Source of the DNA: Patagioenas fasciata
Taxonomy: Eukaryota > Chordata > Aves > Columbiformes > Columbidae
NCBI RefSeq assembly: GCF_037038585.1
Contig: NC_092526.1
Coordinates: forward strand, 42,977,501 to 43,041,500
Direction of reading: 5' to 3'
Length of the DNA: 64,000 bases
In this document: in pieces, positions 21,800 through 35,000 of the stretch
Position numbering within the stretch: the stretch's first letter is position 1
Layout: every line of letters begins with the position of its first letter
Notes under the pieces: generated by a model
The model's input: the letters and a program-made list of their open reading frames with translations, nothing else
Database searches by the model: none
What the model was told of the DNA's origin: nothing
Program-made: the position numbers and the translations under genes

Positions 21800-24700
21800 G
21801 AAAGCCAGGAAGCAGGAGAGTTTGAGAAAAGGAGAGAGGAAAGAAGAGACATGCAGCCAGACGAGGGCTTAGTGAGAGAGGCTGGGACAGAGAACAGGAT
21901 GAGAAGGAAATAAGGCAAGGCAAGGCAAGGCTAGGCCAAAGGACGTTTCTTTGATTTATATTTTCTACCACATTCATCTGGAGATGAGGAGGAAAGCCAT
22001 CAGACCTTATGGATTAGGCCCAAACAAAAGCCCCGGCTACTTGAGACACTTAGACTAAGCCTAAACCACAAAGATCTCTCCATAAAGATGGTTTTTATAC
22101 TGTACTTCCGCAATCAGCTGGCAGTACAGAAGAACAAGCGGCAGATGTACTTAGGCTGAGTCATGGTGGTTTGGTGCAGAGACCATGCATATCATGGGAA
22201 TAGTTCAGCATTTCTGCTCTGGTTTTCAGTGTATTACACCAAAACACCCACCTGATGACATCATTTCAAGAGCAAAAGCAGCAATTTGCAGAATTCAGCT
22301 TCTTTGGAGAACTGAGCAATTGCTGAGCTGACACCAAGTCCCGCTGGGTCCTGTCACCTGCAGAGTGCCCGCATCCTCACCACGGTAGCGGGCATTGTGA
22401 CAAAGGTTCTATGTCAGCTGGGTGTGGCAGCCGAGCGCCCGCTAGGAGAGGGGGAGCCTGTCAGCCCCGGGCCTGTCACTGCCTGCTGTCCCCCCTGTCA
22501 CCAGCGAGGCCTCTGAAAAGTTTCCAAAACATCCCCAGACTTGGCTCCAAAGTGGCCAAAAGTCTCCAAGAGACAAGTCGGGAAGAAGGATATGGAACAG
22601 AGGGAGACAGGCACGGGAGCAGGCCAAAGGGGGGTAAGAGGAAAAACTAGTGCGGGGCTGCAGGACTGAAATGGAGGAATTGAAAGACGAAAGCCAGGAA
22701 GCAGGAGAGTTTGAGAAAAGGAGAGAGGAAAGAAGAGACATGCAGTCAGTCGAGGGCTTAGTGAGAGAGGCTGGGACAGAGAACAGGATGAGAAGGAAAT
22801 AAGGCAAGGCAAGGCAAGGCTAGGCCAAAGGACGTTTCTTTGATTTGTATTTTCTACCACATTCATTTGGAGATGAGGAGGAAAGCCATCAAACCTTATG
22901 GATTAGGCCCAAACAAAAGCCGTGGCTACTTGAGACACTTAGACTAAGCCTAAACCACAAAGATCTCTTCATAAAGATGGTTTTTATACTGTACTTCCAC
23001 AATCTTCTGGCAGTACAGAAGAACAAGCGGCAGATGTACTTAGGCTGAGTCATGGTGGTTTGGTGCAGAGACCATGCATATCATGGGAACAGTTCAGCAT
23101 TTCTGCTCTGGTTTTCAGTGTATTACACCAAAACACCCACCTGATGACATCATTTCAAGAGCAAAAGCAGCAATTTGCAGAATTCAGCTTCTTTGGAGAA
23201 CTGAGCAATTGCTGAGCTGACACCAAGTCCTGCTGGGTCCTGTCACCTGCAGAGTGCCCGCATCCTCACCACGGTAGCGGGCATTGTGACAAAGGTTCTA
23301 TGTCAGCTGGGTGTGGCAGCCGAGCGCCCGCTAGGGGAGGGGGAGCCTGTCAGCCCCGGGCCTGTCACTGCCTGCTGTCCCCCCTGTCACCAGCGAGGCC
23401 TCTGAAAAGTTTCCAAAACATCCCCAGACTTGGCTCCAAAGTGGCCAAAAGTCTCCAAGAGACAAGTCGGGAAGAAGGATATGGAACAGAGGGAGACAGG
23501 CACGGGAGCAGGCCAAAGGGGGGTAAGAGGAAAAACTAGTGCGGGGCTGCAGGACTGAAATGGAGGAATTGAAAGACGAAAGCTAGGAAGCAGGAGAGTT
23601 TGAGAAAAGGAGAGAGGAAAGAAGAGACATGCAGCCAGACGAGGGCTTAGTGAGAGAGGCTGAGAGAGAGAACAGGATGAGAAGGAAATAAGGCAAGGCA
23701 AGGCAAAGCTAGGCCAAAGGACGTTTCTTAGATTTATATTTTCTACCACATTCATCTGGAGATGAGGAGGAAAGCCATCAGACCTTATGGATTAGGCCCA
23801 AACAAAAGCCCCGGCTACTTGAGACACTTAGACTAAGCCTAAACCGCAAAGATCTCTCCATAAAGATGGTTTTTATACTGTACTTCCGCAATCAGCTGGC
23901 AGTACAGAAGAACAAGCGGCAGATGTACTTAGGCTGAGTCATGGTGGTTTGGTGCAGAGACCATGCATATCATGGGAATAGTTCAGCATTTCTGCTCTGG
24001 TTTTCAGTGTATTACACCAAAACACCCACCTGATGACATCATTTCAAGAGCAAAAGCAGCAATTTGCAGAATTCAGCTTCTTTGGAGAACTGAGCAATTG
24101 CTGAGCTGACACCAAGTCCCGCTGGGTCCTGTCACCTGCAGAGTGCCCACATCCTCACCACGGTAGCGGGCATTGTGACAAAGGTTCTATGTCAGCTGGG
24201 TGTGGCAGCCGAGCGCCCGCTAGGGGAGGGGGAGCCTGTCAGCCCCGGGCCTGTCACTGCCTGCTGTCCCCCCTGTCACCAGCGAGGCCTCTGAAAAGTT
24301 TCCAAAACATCCCCAGACTTGGCTCCAAAGTGGCCAAAACTCTCCAAGAGACAAGTCGGGAAGAAGGATATGGAACAGAGGGAGACAGGCACGGGAGCAG
24401 GCCAAAGGGGGGTAAGAGCAAAAACTAGTGCGGGGCTGCAGGACTGAAATGGAGGAATTGAAAGACAAAAGCCAGGAAGCAGGAGAGTTTGAGAAAAGGA
24501 GAGAGGAAAGAAGAGACATGCAGCCAGACGAGGGCTTAGTGAGAGAGGCTGGGACAGAGAACAGGATGAGAAGGAAATAAGGCAAGGCAAGGCAAGGCTA
24601 GGCCAAAGGACGTTTCTTTGATTTATATTTTCTACCACATTCATCTGGAGATGAGGAGGAAAGCCATCAGACCTTATGGATTAGGCCCAAACAAAAGCCC

Positions 24701-27071
24701 CGGCTACTTGAGACACTTAGACTAAGCCTAAACCACAAAGATCTCTCCATAAAGATGGTTTTTATACTGTACTTCCGCATTCAGCTGGCAATACAGAAGA
24801 ACAAGCGGCAGATGTACTTAGGCTGAGTCATGGTGGTTTGGTGCAGAGACCATGCATATCATGGGAATAGTTCAGCATTTCTGCTCTGGTTTTCAGTGTA
24901 TTACACCAAAACACCCACCTGATGACATCATTTCAAGAGCAAAAGCAGCAATTTGCAGAATTCAGCTTCTTTGGAGAACTGAGCAATTGCTGAGCTGACA
25001 CCAAGTCCTGCTGGGTCCTGTCACCTGCAGAGTGCCTGCATCCTCGCCACGGTAGTGGGCATTGTGACAAAGGTTCTATGTCAGCTGGGTGTGGCAGCCG
25101 AGCGCCCGCTAGGGGAGGGGGAGCCTGTCAGCCCCGGGCCTGTCACTGCCTGCTGTCCCCCCTGTCACCAGCGAGGCCTCTGAAAAGTTTCCAAAACATC
25201 CCCAGACTTGGCTCCAAAGTGGCCAAAAGTCTCCAAGAGACAAGTCGGGAAGAAGGATATGGAACAGAGGGAGACAGGCACGGGAGCAGGCCAAAGGGAG
25301 GTAAGAGGAAAAACTAGTGCGGGGCTGCAGGACTGAAATGGAGGAATTGAAAGACGAAAGCCAGGAAGCAGGAGAGTTTGAGAAAAGGAGAGAGGAAAGA
25401 AGAGACATGCAGCCAGACAAGGGCTTAGTGAGAGAGGCTGGGACAGAGAACAGGATGAGAAGGAAATAAGGCAAGGCAAGGCAAGGCTAGGCCAAAGGAC
25501 ATTTCTTTGATTTATATTTTCTACCACATTCATCTGGAGATGAGGAGGAAAGCCATCAGACCTTATGGATTAGGCCCAAACAAAAGCCCCGGCTACTTGA
25601 GACACTTAGACTAAGCCTAAACCACAAAGATCTCTCCATAAAGATGGTTTTTATACTGTACTTCCGCAATCAGCTGGCAGTACAGAAGAACAAGCGGCAG
25701 ATGTACTTAGGCTGAGTCATGGTGGTTTGGTGCAGAGACCATGCATATCATGGGAATAGTTCAGCATTCTGCTCTGGTTTTCAGTGTATTACACCAAAAT
25801 ATCCACCTGATGACATCATTTCAAGAGCAAAAGCAGCAATTTGCAGAATTCAGCTTCTTTGGAGAAGTGAGCAATTGCTGAGCTGACAGCAAGTCCTGCT
25901 GGGTCCCTGTCACCTGCAGAGTGCCCGCATCCTCACCACGGTAGCGGGCATTGTGACAAAGGTTCTATGTCAGCTGTGTGTGGCAGCTGAGCGCCCGCTA
26001 GGGGAGGGGGAGCCTGTCAGCCCCGGGCCTGTCACTGCCTGCTGTCCCCCCTGTCACCAGCGAGGCCTCTGAAAAGTTTCCAAAACATCCCCAGACTTGG
26101 CTCCAAAGTGGCCAAAAGTCTCCAAGAGACAAGTCAGGAAGAAGGATATGGAACAGAGGGAGACAGGCACGGGAGCAGGCCAAAGGGAGGTAAGAGGAAA
26201 AACTAGTGTGGGGCTGCAGGACTGAAATGGAGGAATTGAAAGACGAAAGCCAGGAAGCAGGAGAGTTTGAGAAAAGGAGAGAGGAAAGAAGAGACATGCA
26301 GCCAGACGAGGGCTTAGTGAGAGAGGCTGGGACAGAGAACAGGATGAGAAGGAAATAAGGCAAGGCAAGGCAAGGCTAGGCCAAAAAACGTTTCTTTGAT
26401 TTATATTTTCTACCACATTCATCTGGAGATGAGGAGGAAAGCCATCAGACCTTATGGATTAGGCCCAAACAAAAGCCCCGGCTACTTGAGACACTTAGAC
26501 TAAGCCTAAACCACAAAGATCTCTCCATAAAGATGTTTTTTATACTGTACTTCCGCAATCACCTGACAGTACAGAAGAACAAGCGGCAGATGTACTTAGG
26601 CTGAGTCATGGTGGTATGGTGCAGAGAACATGCATGTCATGGGAATAGTTCAGCATTTCTGCTCTGGTTTTCAGTGTATTACACCAAAACACCCACCTGA
26701 TGACATCATTTCAAGAGCAAAAGCAGCAATTTGCAGAATTCAGCTTCTTTGGAGAACTGAGCAATTGCTGAGCTGACACCAAGTTCTGCTGGGTCCCTGT
26801 CACCTGCAGAGTGCCCGCATCCTCACCACGGTAGCGGGCATTGTGACAAAGGTTCTATGTCAGCTGTGTGTGGCAGCCGAGCGCCCACTAGAGGAGGGGG
26901 AGCCTGTCAGCCCCGGGCCTGTCACTGCCTGCTGTCCCCCCTGTCACCAGCGAGGCCTCTGAAAAGTTTCCAAAACATCCCCAGACTTGGCTCCAAAGTG
27001 GCCAAAAGTCTCCAAGAGACAAGTCGGGAAGAAGGATATGGAACAGAGGGAGACAGGCACGGGAGCAGGCC
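21800..27071. repeat. Six-unit block of 5,335 bp, copy 2 (M26-M31)
   Basis: Units start at 22219, 23108, 23997, 24886, 25774 and 26664. I found no difference from copy 1 at any diagnostic site up to 27071, so the duplication is recent relative to other variation, or it is an assembly duplication. Its first four units are of the left-domain type without the extra C before CCTGTCAC; the last two are of the right-domain type with it. It therefore re-creates a left-type island inside the right domain. Confidence 0.9.
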
Positions 27072-30000
27072 AAAGCGGGGTAAGAGGAAAAACTAGTGCG
27101 GGGCTGCAGGACTGAAATGGAGGAATTGAAAGACGAAAGCCAGGAAGCAGGAGAGTTTGAGAAAAGGAGAGAGGAAAGAAGAGACATGCAGCCAGACGAG
27201 GGCTTAGTGAGAGAGGCTGGGACAGAGAACAGGATGAGAAGGAAATAAGGCAAGGCAAGGCAAGGCTAGGCCAAAGGACGTTTCTTTGATTTATATTTTC
27301 TACCACATTCATCTGGAGATGAGGAGGAAAGCCATCAGACCTTATGGATTAGGCCCAAACAAAAGCCCCGGCTACTTGAGACACTTAGACTAAGCCTAAA
27401 CCACAAAGATCTCTCCATAAAGATGGTTTTTATACTGTACTTCTGCAATCAGCTGGCAGTACAGAAGAACAAGCGGCAGATGTACTTAGGCTGAGTCATG
27501 GTGGTTTGGTGCAGAGATCATGCATATCATGGGAATAGTTCAGAATTTCTGCTCTGGTTTTCAGTGTATTACACCAAAACACCCACCTGATGACATCATT
27601 TCAAGAGCAAAAGCAGCAATTTGCAGAATTCAGCTTCTTTGGAGAACTGAGCAATTGCTGAGCTGACACCAAGTCCTGCTGGGTCCCTGTCACCTGCAGA
27701 GTGCCCGCATCCTCACCACGGTAGCGGGCATTGTGACAAAGGTTCTATGTCAGCTGGGTGTGGCAGCCGAGCGCCCGCTAGGGGAGGGGGAGCCTGTCAG
27801 CCCCGGGCCTGTCACTGCCTGCTGTCCCCCCTGTCACCAGCGAGGCCTCTGAAAAGTTTCCAAAACATCCCCAGACTTGGCTCCAAAGTGGCCAAAAGTC
27901 TCCAAGAGACAAGTCTTGAAGAAGGATATGGAACAGAGGGAGACAGGCACGGGAGCAGGCCAAAGGGAGGTAAGAGGAAAAACTAGTGCGGGGCTGCAGG
28001 ACTGAAATGGAGGAATTGAAAGACAAAAGCCAGGAAGCAGGAGAGTTTGAGAAAAGGAGAGAGGAAAGAAGAGACATGCAGCCAGACGAGGGCTTAGTGA
28101 GAGAGGCTGGGACAGAGAACAGGATGAGAAGGAAATAAGGCAAGGCAAGGCAAGGCTAGGCCAAAGGACATTTCTTTGATTTATATTTTCTACCACATTC
28201 ATCTGGAGATGAGGAGGAAAGCCATCAGACCTTATGGATTAGGCCCAAACAAAAGCCCCGGCTACTTGAGACACTTAGACTAAGCGTAAACCACAAAGAT
28301 CTCTCCATAAAGATGGTTTTTATACTGTACTTCCACAATCTTCTGGCAGTACAGAAGAACAAGCGGCAGATGTACTTAGGCTGAGTCATGGTGGTTTGGT
28401 GCAGAGACCATGCATATCATGGGAATAGTTCAGCATTCTGCTCTGGTTTTCAGTGTATTACACCAAAATATCCACCTGATGACATTATTTCAAGAGCAAA
28501 AGCAGCAATTTGCAGAATTCAGCTTCTTTGGAGAAGTGAGCAATTGCTGAGCTGACACCAAGTCCTGCTGGGTCCCTGTCACCTGCAGAGTGCCTGCATC
28601 CTCACCACGGTAGCGGGCATTGTGACAAAGGTTCTATGTCAGCTGGGTGTGGCAGCCGAGCGCCCGCTAGGGGAGGGGGAGCCTGTCAGCCCCGGGCCTG
28701 TCACTGCCTGCTGTCCCCCCTGTGACCAGCGAGGCCTCTGAAAAGTTTCCAAAACATCCCCAGACTTGGCTCCAAAGTGGCCAAAAGTCTCCAAGAGACA
28801 AGTCGGGAAGAAGGATATGGAACAGAGGGAGACAGGCACGGGAGCAGGCCAAAGGGGGGTAAGAGGAAAAACTAGTGCGGGGCTGCAGGACTGAAATGGA
28901 GGAATTGAAAGACGAAAGCTAGGAAGCAGGAGAGTTTGAGAAAAGGAGAGAGGAAAGAAGAGACATGCAGCCAGACGAGGGCTTAGTGAGAGAGGCTGAG
29001 AGAGAGAACAGGATGAGAAGGAAATAAGGCAAGGCAAGGCAAGGCTAGGCCAAAGGACGTTTCTTAGATTTATATTTTCTACCACATTCATCTGGAGATG
29101 AGGAGGAAAGCCATCAGACCTTATGGATTAGGCCCAAACAAAAGCCCCGGCTACTTGAGACACTTAGACTAAGCCTAAACCGCAAAGATCTCTCCATAAA
29201 GATGGTTTTTATACTGTACTTCCGCAATCAGCTGGCAGTACAGAAGAACAAGCGGCAGATGTACTTAGGCTGAGTCATGGTGGTATGGTGCAGAGAACAT
29301 GCATGTCATGGGAATAGTTCAGCATTTCTGCTCTGGTTTTCAGTGTATTACACCAAAACACCCACCTGATGACATCATTTCAAGAGCAAAAGCAGCAATT
29401 TGCAGAATTCAGCTTCTTTGGAGAACTGAGCAATTGCTGAGCTGACACCAAGTTCTGCTGGGTCCCTGTCACCTGCAGAGTGCCCGCATCCTCACCACGG
29501 TAGCGGGCATTGTGACAAAGGTTCTATGTCAGCTGTGTGTGGCAGCCGAGCGCCCACTAGAGGAGGGGGAGCCTGTCAGCCCCGGGCCTGTCACTGCCTG
29601 CTGTCCCCCCTGTCACCAGCGAGGCCTCTGAAAAGTTTCCAAAACATCCCCAGACTTGGCTCCAAAGTGGCCAAAAGTCTCCAAGAGACAAGTCGGGAAG
29701 AAGGATATGGAACAGAGGGAGACAGGCACGGGAGCAGGCCAAAGCGGGGTAAGAGGAAAAACTAGTGCGGGGCTGCAGGACTGAAATGGAGGAATTGAAA
29801 GACGAAAGCCAGGAAGCAGGAGAGTTTGAGAAAAGGAGAGAGGAAAGAAGAGACATGCAGCCAGACGAGGGCTTAGTGAGAGAGGCTGGGACAGAGAACA
29901 GGATGAGAAGGAAATAAGGCAAGGCAAGGCAAGGCTAGGCCAAAGGACGTTTCTTTGATTTATATTTTCTACCACATTCATCTGGAGATGAGGAGGAAAG

Positions 30001-32000
30001 CCATCAGACCTTATGGATTAGGCCCAAACAAAAGCCCCGGCTACTTGAGACACTTAGACTAAGCCTAAACCACAAAGATCTCTCCATAAAGATGGTTTTT
30101 ATACTGTACTTCTGCAATCAGCTGGCAGTACAGAAGAACAAGCGGCAGATGTACTTAGGCTGAGTCATGGTGGTTTGGTGCAGAGATCATGCATATCATG
30201 GGAATAGTTCAGAATTTCTGCTCTGGTTTTCAGTGTATTACACCAAAACACCCACCTGATGACATCATTTCAAGAGCAAAAGCAGCAATTTGCAGAATTC
30301 AGCTTCTTTGGAGAACTGAGCAATTGCTGAGCTGACACCAAGTCCTGCTGGGTCCCTGTCACCTGCAGAGTGCCCGCATCCTCACCACGGTAGCGGGCAT
30401 TGTGACAAAGGTTCTATGTCAGCTGGGTGTGGCAGCCGAGCGCCCGCTAGGGGAGGGGGAGCCTGTCAGCCCCGGGCCTGTCACTGCCTGCTGTCCCCCC
30501 TGTCACCAGCGAGGCCTCTGAAAAGTTTCCAAAACATCCCCAGACTTGGCTCCAAAGTGGCCAAAAGTCTCCAAGAGACAAGTCTTGAAGAAGGATATGG
30601 AACAGAGGGAGACAGGCACGGGAGCAGGCCAAAGGGAGGTAAGAGGAAAAACTAGTGCGGGGCTGCAGGACTGAAATGGAGGAATTGAAAGACAAAAGCC
30701 AGGAAGCAGGAGAGTTTGAGAAAAGGAGAGAGGAAAGAAGAGACATGCAGCCAGACGAGGGCTTAGTGAGAGAGGCTGGGACAGAGAACAGGATGAGAAG
30801 GAAATAAGGCAAGGCAAGGCAAGGCTAGGCCAAAGGACATTTCTTTGATTTATATTTTCTACCACATTCATCTGGAGATGAGGAGGAAAGCCATCAGACC
30901 TTATGGATTAGGCCCAAACAAAAGCCCCGGCTACTTGAGACACTTAGACTAAGCGTAAACCACAAAGATCTCTCCATAAAGATGGTTTTTATACTGTACT
31001 TCCACAATCTTCTGGCAGTACAGAAGAACAAGCGGCAGATGTACTTAGGCTGAGTCATGGTGGTTTGGTGCAGAGACCATGCATATCATGGGAATAGTTC
31101 AGCATTCTGCTCTGGTTTTCAGTGTATTACACCAAAATATCCACCTGATGACATTATTTCAAGAGCAAAAGCAGCAATTTGCAGAATTCAGCTTCTTTGG
31201 AGAAGTGAGCAATTGCTGAGCTGACACCAAGTCCTGCTGGGTCCCTGTCACCTGCAGAGTGCCTGCATCCTCACCACGGTAGCGGGCATTGTGACAAAGG
31301 TTCTATGTCAGCTGGGTGTGGCAGCCGAGCGCCCGCTAGGGGAGGGGGAGCCTGTCAGCCCCGGGCCTGTCACTGCCTGCTGTCCCCCCTGTGACCAGCG
31401 AGGCCTCTGAAAAGTTTCCAAAACATCCCCAGACTTGGCTCCAAAGTGGCCAAAAGTCTCCAAGAGACAAGTCGGGAAGAAGGATATGGAACAGAGGGAG
31501 ACAGGCACGGGAGCAGGCCAAAGGGGGGTAAGAGGAAAAACTAGTGCGGGGCTGCAGGACTGAAATGGAGGAATTGAAAGACGAAAGCTAGGAAGCAGGA
31601 GAGTTTGAGAAAAGGAGAGAGGAAAGAAGAGACATGCAGCCAGACGAGGGCTTAGTGAGAGAGGCTGAGAGAGAGAACAGGATGAGAAGGAAATAAGGCA
31701 AGGCAAGGCAAGGCTAGGCCAAAGGACGTTTCTTAGATTTATATTTTCTACCACATTCATCTGGAGATGAGGAGGAAAGCCATCAGACCTTATGGATTAG
31801 GCCCAAACAAAAGCCCCGGCTACTTGAGACACTTAGACTAAGCGTAAACCACAAAGATCTCTCCATAAAGATGGTTTTTATACTGTACTTCCACAATCTT
31901 CTGGCAGTACAGAAGAACAAGCGGCAGATGTACTTAGGCTGAGTCATGGTGGTTTGGTGCAGAGACCATGCATATCATGGGAATAGTTCAGCATTCTGCT
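26664..32000. repeat. Two trimers of 2,669 bp (M31-M33 and M34-M36)
   Basis: Unit starts are 26664, 27554, 28443 and 29333, 30223, 31112. Shared markers: gctgtgtgtgg, aagcgggg and the tail cttctgcaatc, gagatcatgc, cagaatttc (M31, M34); gtcttgaag, gacaaaag, ggacattt and taagcgtaaac (M32, M35); aatatcc, gacattattt, ctgtgacc and ctgagagagag (M33, M36). The trimers part at their ends: M33 finishes with the ggtggtatgg, gaacatgcatgtc tail of M24/M30, while M36 finishes with the aagcgtaaac and cacaatcttctgg tail of M32/M35. M33 and M36 are thus mosaic units that mark recombination junctions. Confidence 0.9.
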
Positions 32001-35000
32001 CTGGTTTTCAGTGTATTACACCAAAATATCCACCTGATGACATTATTTCAAGAGCAAAAGCAGCAATTTGCAGAATTCAGCTTCTTTGGAGAAGTGAGCA
32101 ATTGCTGAGCTGACACCAAGTCCTGCTGGGTCCCTGTCACCTGCAGAGTGCCTGCATCCTCACCACGGTAGCGGGCATTGTGACAAAGGTTCTATGTCAG
32201 CTGGGTGTGGCAGCTGAGCGCCCGCTAGGGGAGGGGGAGCCTGTCAGCCCCGGGCCTGTCACTGCCTGCTGTCCCCCCTGTGACCAGCGAGGCCTCTGAA
32301 AAGTTTCCAAAACATCCCCAGACTTGGCTCCAAAGTGGCCAAAAGTCTCCAAGAGACAAGTCGGGAAGAAGGATATGGAACAGAGGGAGACAGGCACGGG
32401 AGCAGGCCAAAGGGGGGTAAGAGGAAAAACTAGTGCGGGGCTGCAGGACTGAAATGGAGGAATTGAAAGACGAAAGCTAGGAAGCAGGAGAGTTTGAGAA
32501 AAGGAGAGAGGAAAGAAGAGACATGCAGCCAGACGAGGGCTTAGTGAGAGAGGCTGAGAGAGAGAACAGGATGAGAAGGAAATAAGGCAAGGCAAGGCAA
32601 GGCTAGGCCAAAGGACGTTTCTTAGATTTATATTTTCTACCACATTCATCTGGAGATGAGGAGGAAAGCCATCAGACCTTATGGATTAGGCCCAAACAAA
32701 AGCCCCGGCTACTTGAGACACTTAGACTAAGCCTAAACCGCAAAGATCTCTCCATAAAGATGGTTTTTATACTGTACTTCCGCAATCAGCTGGCAGTACA
32801 GAAGAACAAGCAGCAGATGTACTTAGGCTGAGTCATGGTGGTTTGGTGCAGAGACCATGCATATCATGGGAATAGTTCAGCATTTCTGCTCTGGTTTTCA
32901 GTGTATTACACCAAAACACCCACCTGATGACATCATTTCAAGAGCAAAAGCAGCAATTTGCAGAATTCAGCTTCTTTGGAGAACTGAGCAATTGCTGAGC
33001 TGACACGAAGTCCTGCTGGGTCCCTGTCACCTGCAGAGTGCCCGCATCCTCACCACGGTAGCGGGCATTGTGACAAAGGTTCTATGTCAGCTGGGTGTGG
33101 CAGCCGAGCGCCCGCTAGGGGAGGGGGAGCCTGTCAGCCCCGGGCCTGTCACTGCCTGCTGTCCCCCCTGTCACCAGCGAGGCCTCTGAAAAGTTTCCAA
33201 AACATCCCCAGACTTGGCTCCAAAGTGGCCAAAAGTCTCCAAGAGACAAGTCGGGAAGAAGGATATGGAACAGAGGGAGACAGGCACGGGAGCAGGCCAA
33301 AGGGGGGTAAGAGCAAAAACTAGTGCGGGGCTGCAGGACTGAAATGGAGGAATTGAAAGACAAAAGCCAGGAAGCAGGAGAGTTTGAGAAAAGGAGAGAG
33401 GAAAGAAGAGACATGCAGCCAGACGAGGGCTTAGTGAGAGAGGCTGGGACAGAGAACAGGATGAGAAGGAAATAAGGCAAGGCAAGGCAAGGCTAGGCCA
33501 AAGGACGTTTCTTTGATTTATATTTTCTACCACATTCATCTGGAGATGAGGAGGAAAGCCATCAGACCTTATGGATTAGGCCCAAACAAAAGCCCCGGCT
33601 ACTTGAGACACTTAGACTAAGCCTAAACCACAAAGATCTCTCCATAAAGATGGTTTTTATACTGTACTTCTGCAATCAGCTGGCAGTACAGAAGAACAAG
33701 CGGCAGATGTACTTAGGCTGAGTCATGGTGGTTTGGTGCAGAGATCATGCATATCATGGGAATAGTTCAGAATTTCTGCTCTGGTTTTCAGTGTATTACA
33801 CCAAAACACCCACCTGATGACATCATTTCAAGAGCAAAAGCAGCAATTTGCAGAATTCAGCTTCTTTGGAGAACTGAGCAATTGCTGAGCTGACACCAAG
33901 TCCTGCTGGGTCCCTGTCACCTGCAGAGTGCCCGCATCCTCACCACGGTAGCGGGCATTGTGACAAAGGTTCTATGTCAGCTGGGTGTGGCAGCCGAGCG
34001 CCCGCTAGGGGAGGGGGAGCCTGTCAGCCCCGGGCCTGTCACTGCCTGCTGTCCCCCCTGTCACCAGCGAGGCCTCTGAAAAGTTTCCAAAACATCCCCA
34101 GACTTGGCTCCAAAGTGGCCAAAAGTCTCCAAGAGACAAGTCTTGAAGAAGGATATGGAACAGAGGGAGACAGGCACGGGAGCAGGCCAAAGGGAGGTAA
34201 GAGGAAAAACTAGTGCGGGGCTGCAGGACTGAAATGGAGGAATTGAAAGACAAAAGCCAGGAAGCAGGAGAGTTTGAGAAAAGGAGAGAGGAAAGAAGAG
34301 ACATGCAGCCAGACGAGGGCTTAGTGAGAGAGGCTGGGACAGAGAACAGGATGAGAAGGAAATAAGGCAAGGCAAGGCAAGGCTAGGCCAAAGGACATTT
34401 CTTTGATTTATATTTTCTACCACATTCATCTGGAGATGAGGAGGAAAGCCATCAGACCTTATGGATTAGGCCCAAACAAAAGCCCCGGCTACTTGAGACA
34501 CTTAGACTAAGCGTAAACCACAAAGATCTCTCCATAAAGATGGTTTTTATACTGTACTTCCACAATCTTCTGGCAGTACAGAAGAACAAGCGGCAGATGT
34601 ACTTAGGCTGAGTCATGGTGGTTTGGTGCAGAGACCATGCATATCATGGGAATAGTTCAGCATTCTGCTCTGGTTTTCAGTGTATTACACCAAAATATCC
34701 ACCTGATGACATTATTTCAAGAGCAAAAGCAGCAATTTGCAGAATTCAGCTTCTTTGGAGAAGTGAGCAATTGCTGAGCTGACACCAAGTCCTGCTGGGT
34801 CCCTGTCACCTGCAGAGTGCCTGCATCCTCACCACGGTAGCGGGCATTGTGACAAAGGTTCTATGTCAGCTGGGTGTGGCAGCTGAGCGCCCGCTAGGGG
34901 AGGGGGAGCCTGTCAGCCCCGGGCCTGTCACTGCCTGCTGTCCCCCCTGTGACCAGCGAGGCCTCTGAAAAGTTTCCAAAACATCCCCAGACTTGGCTCC

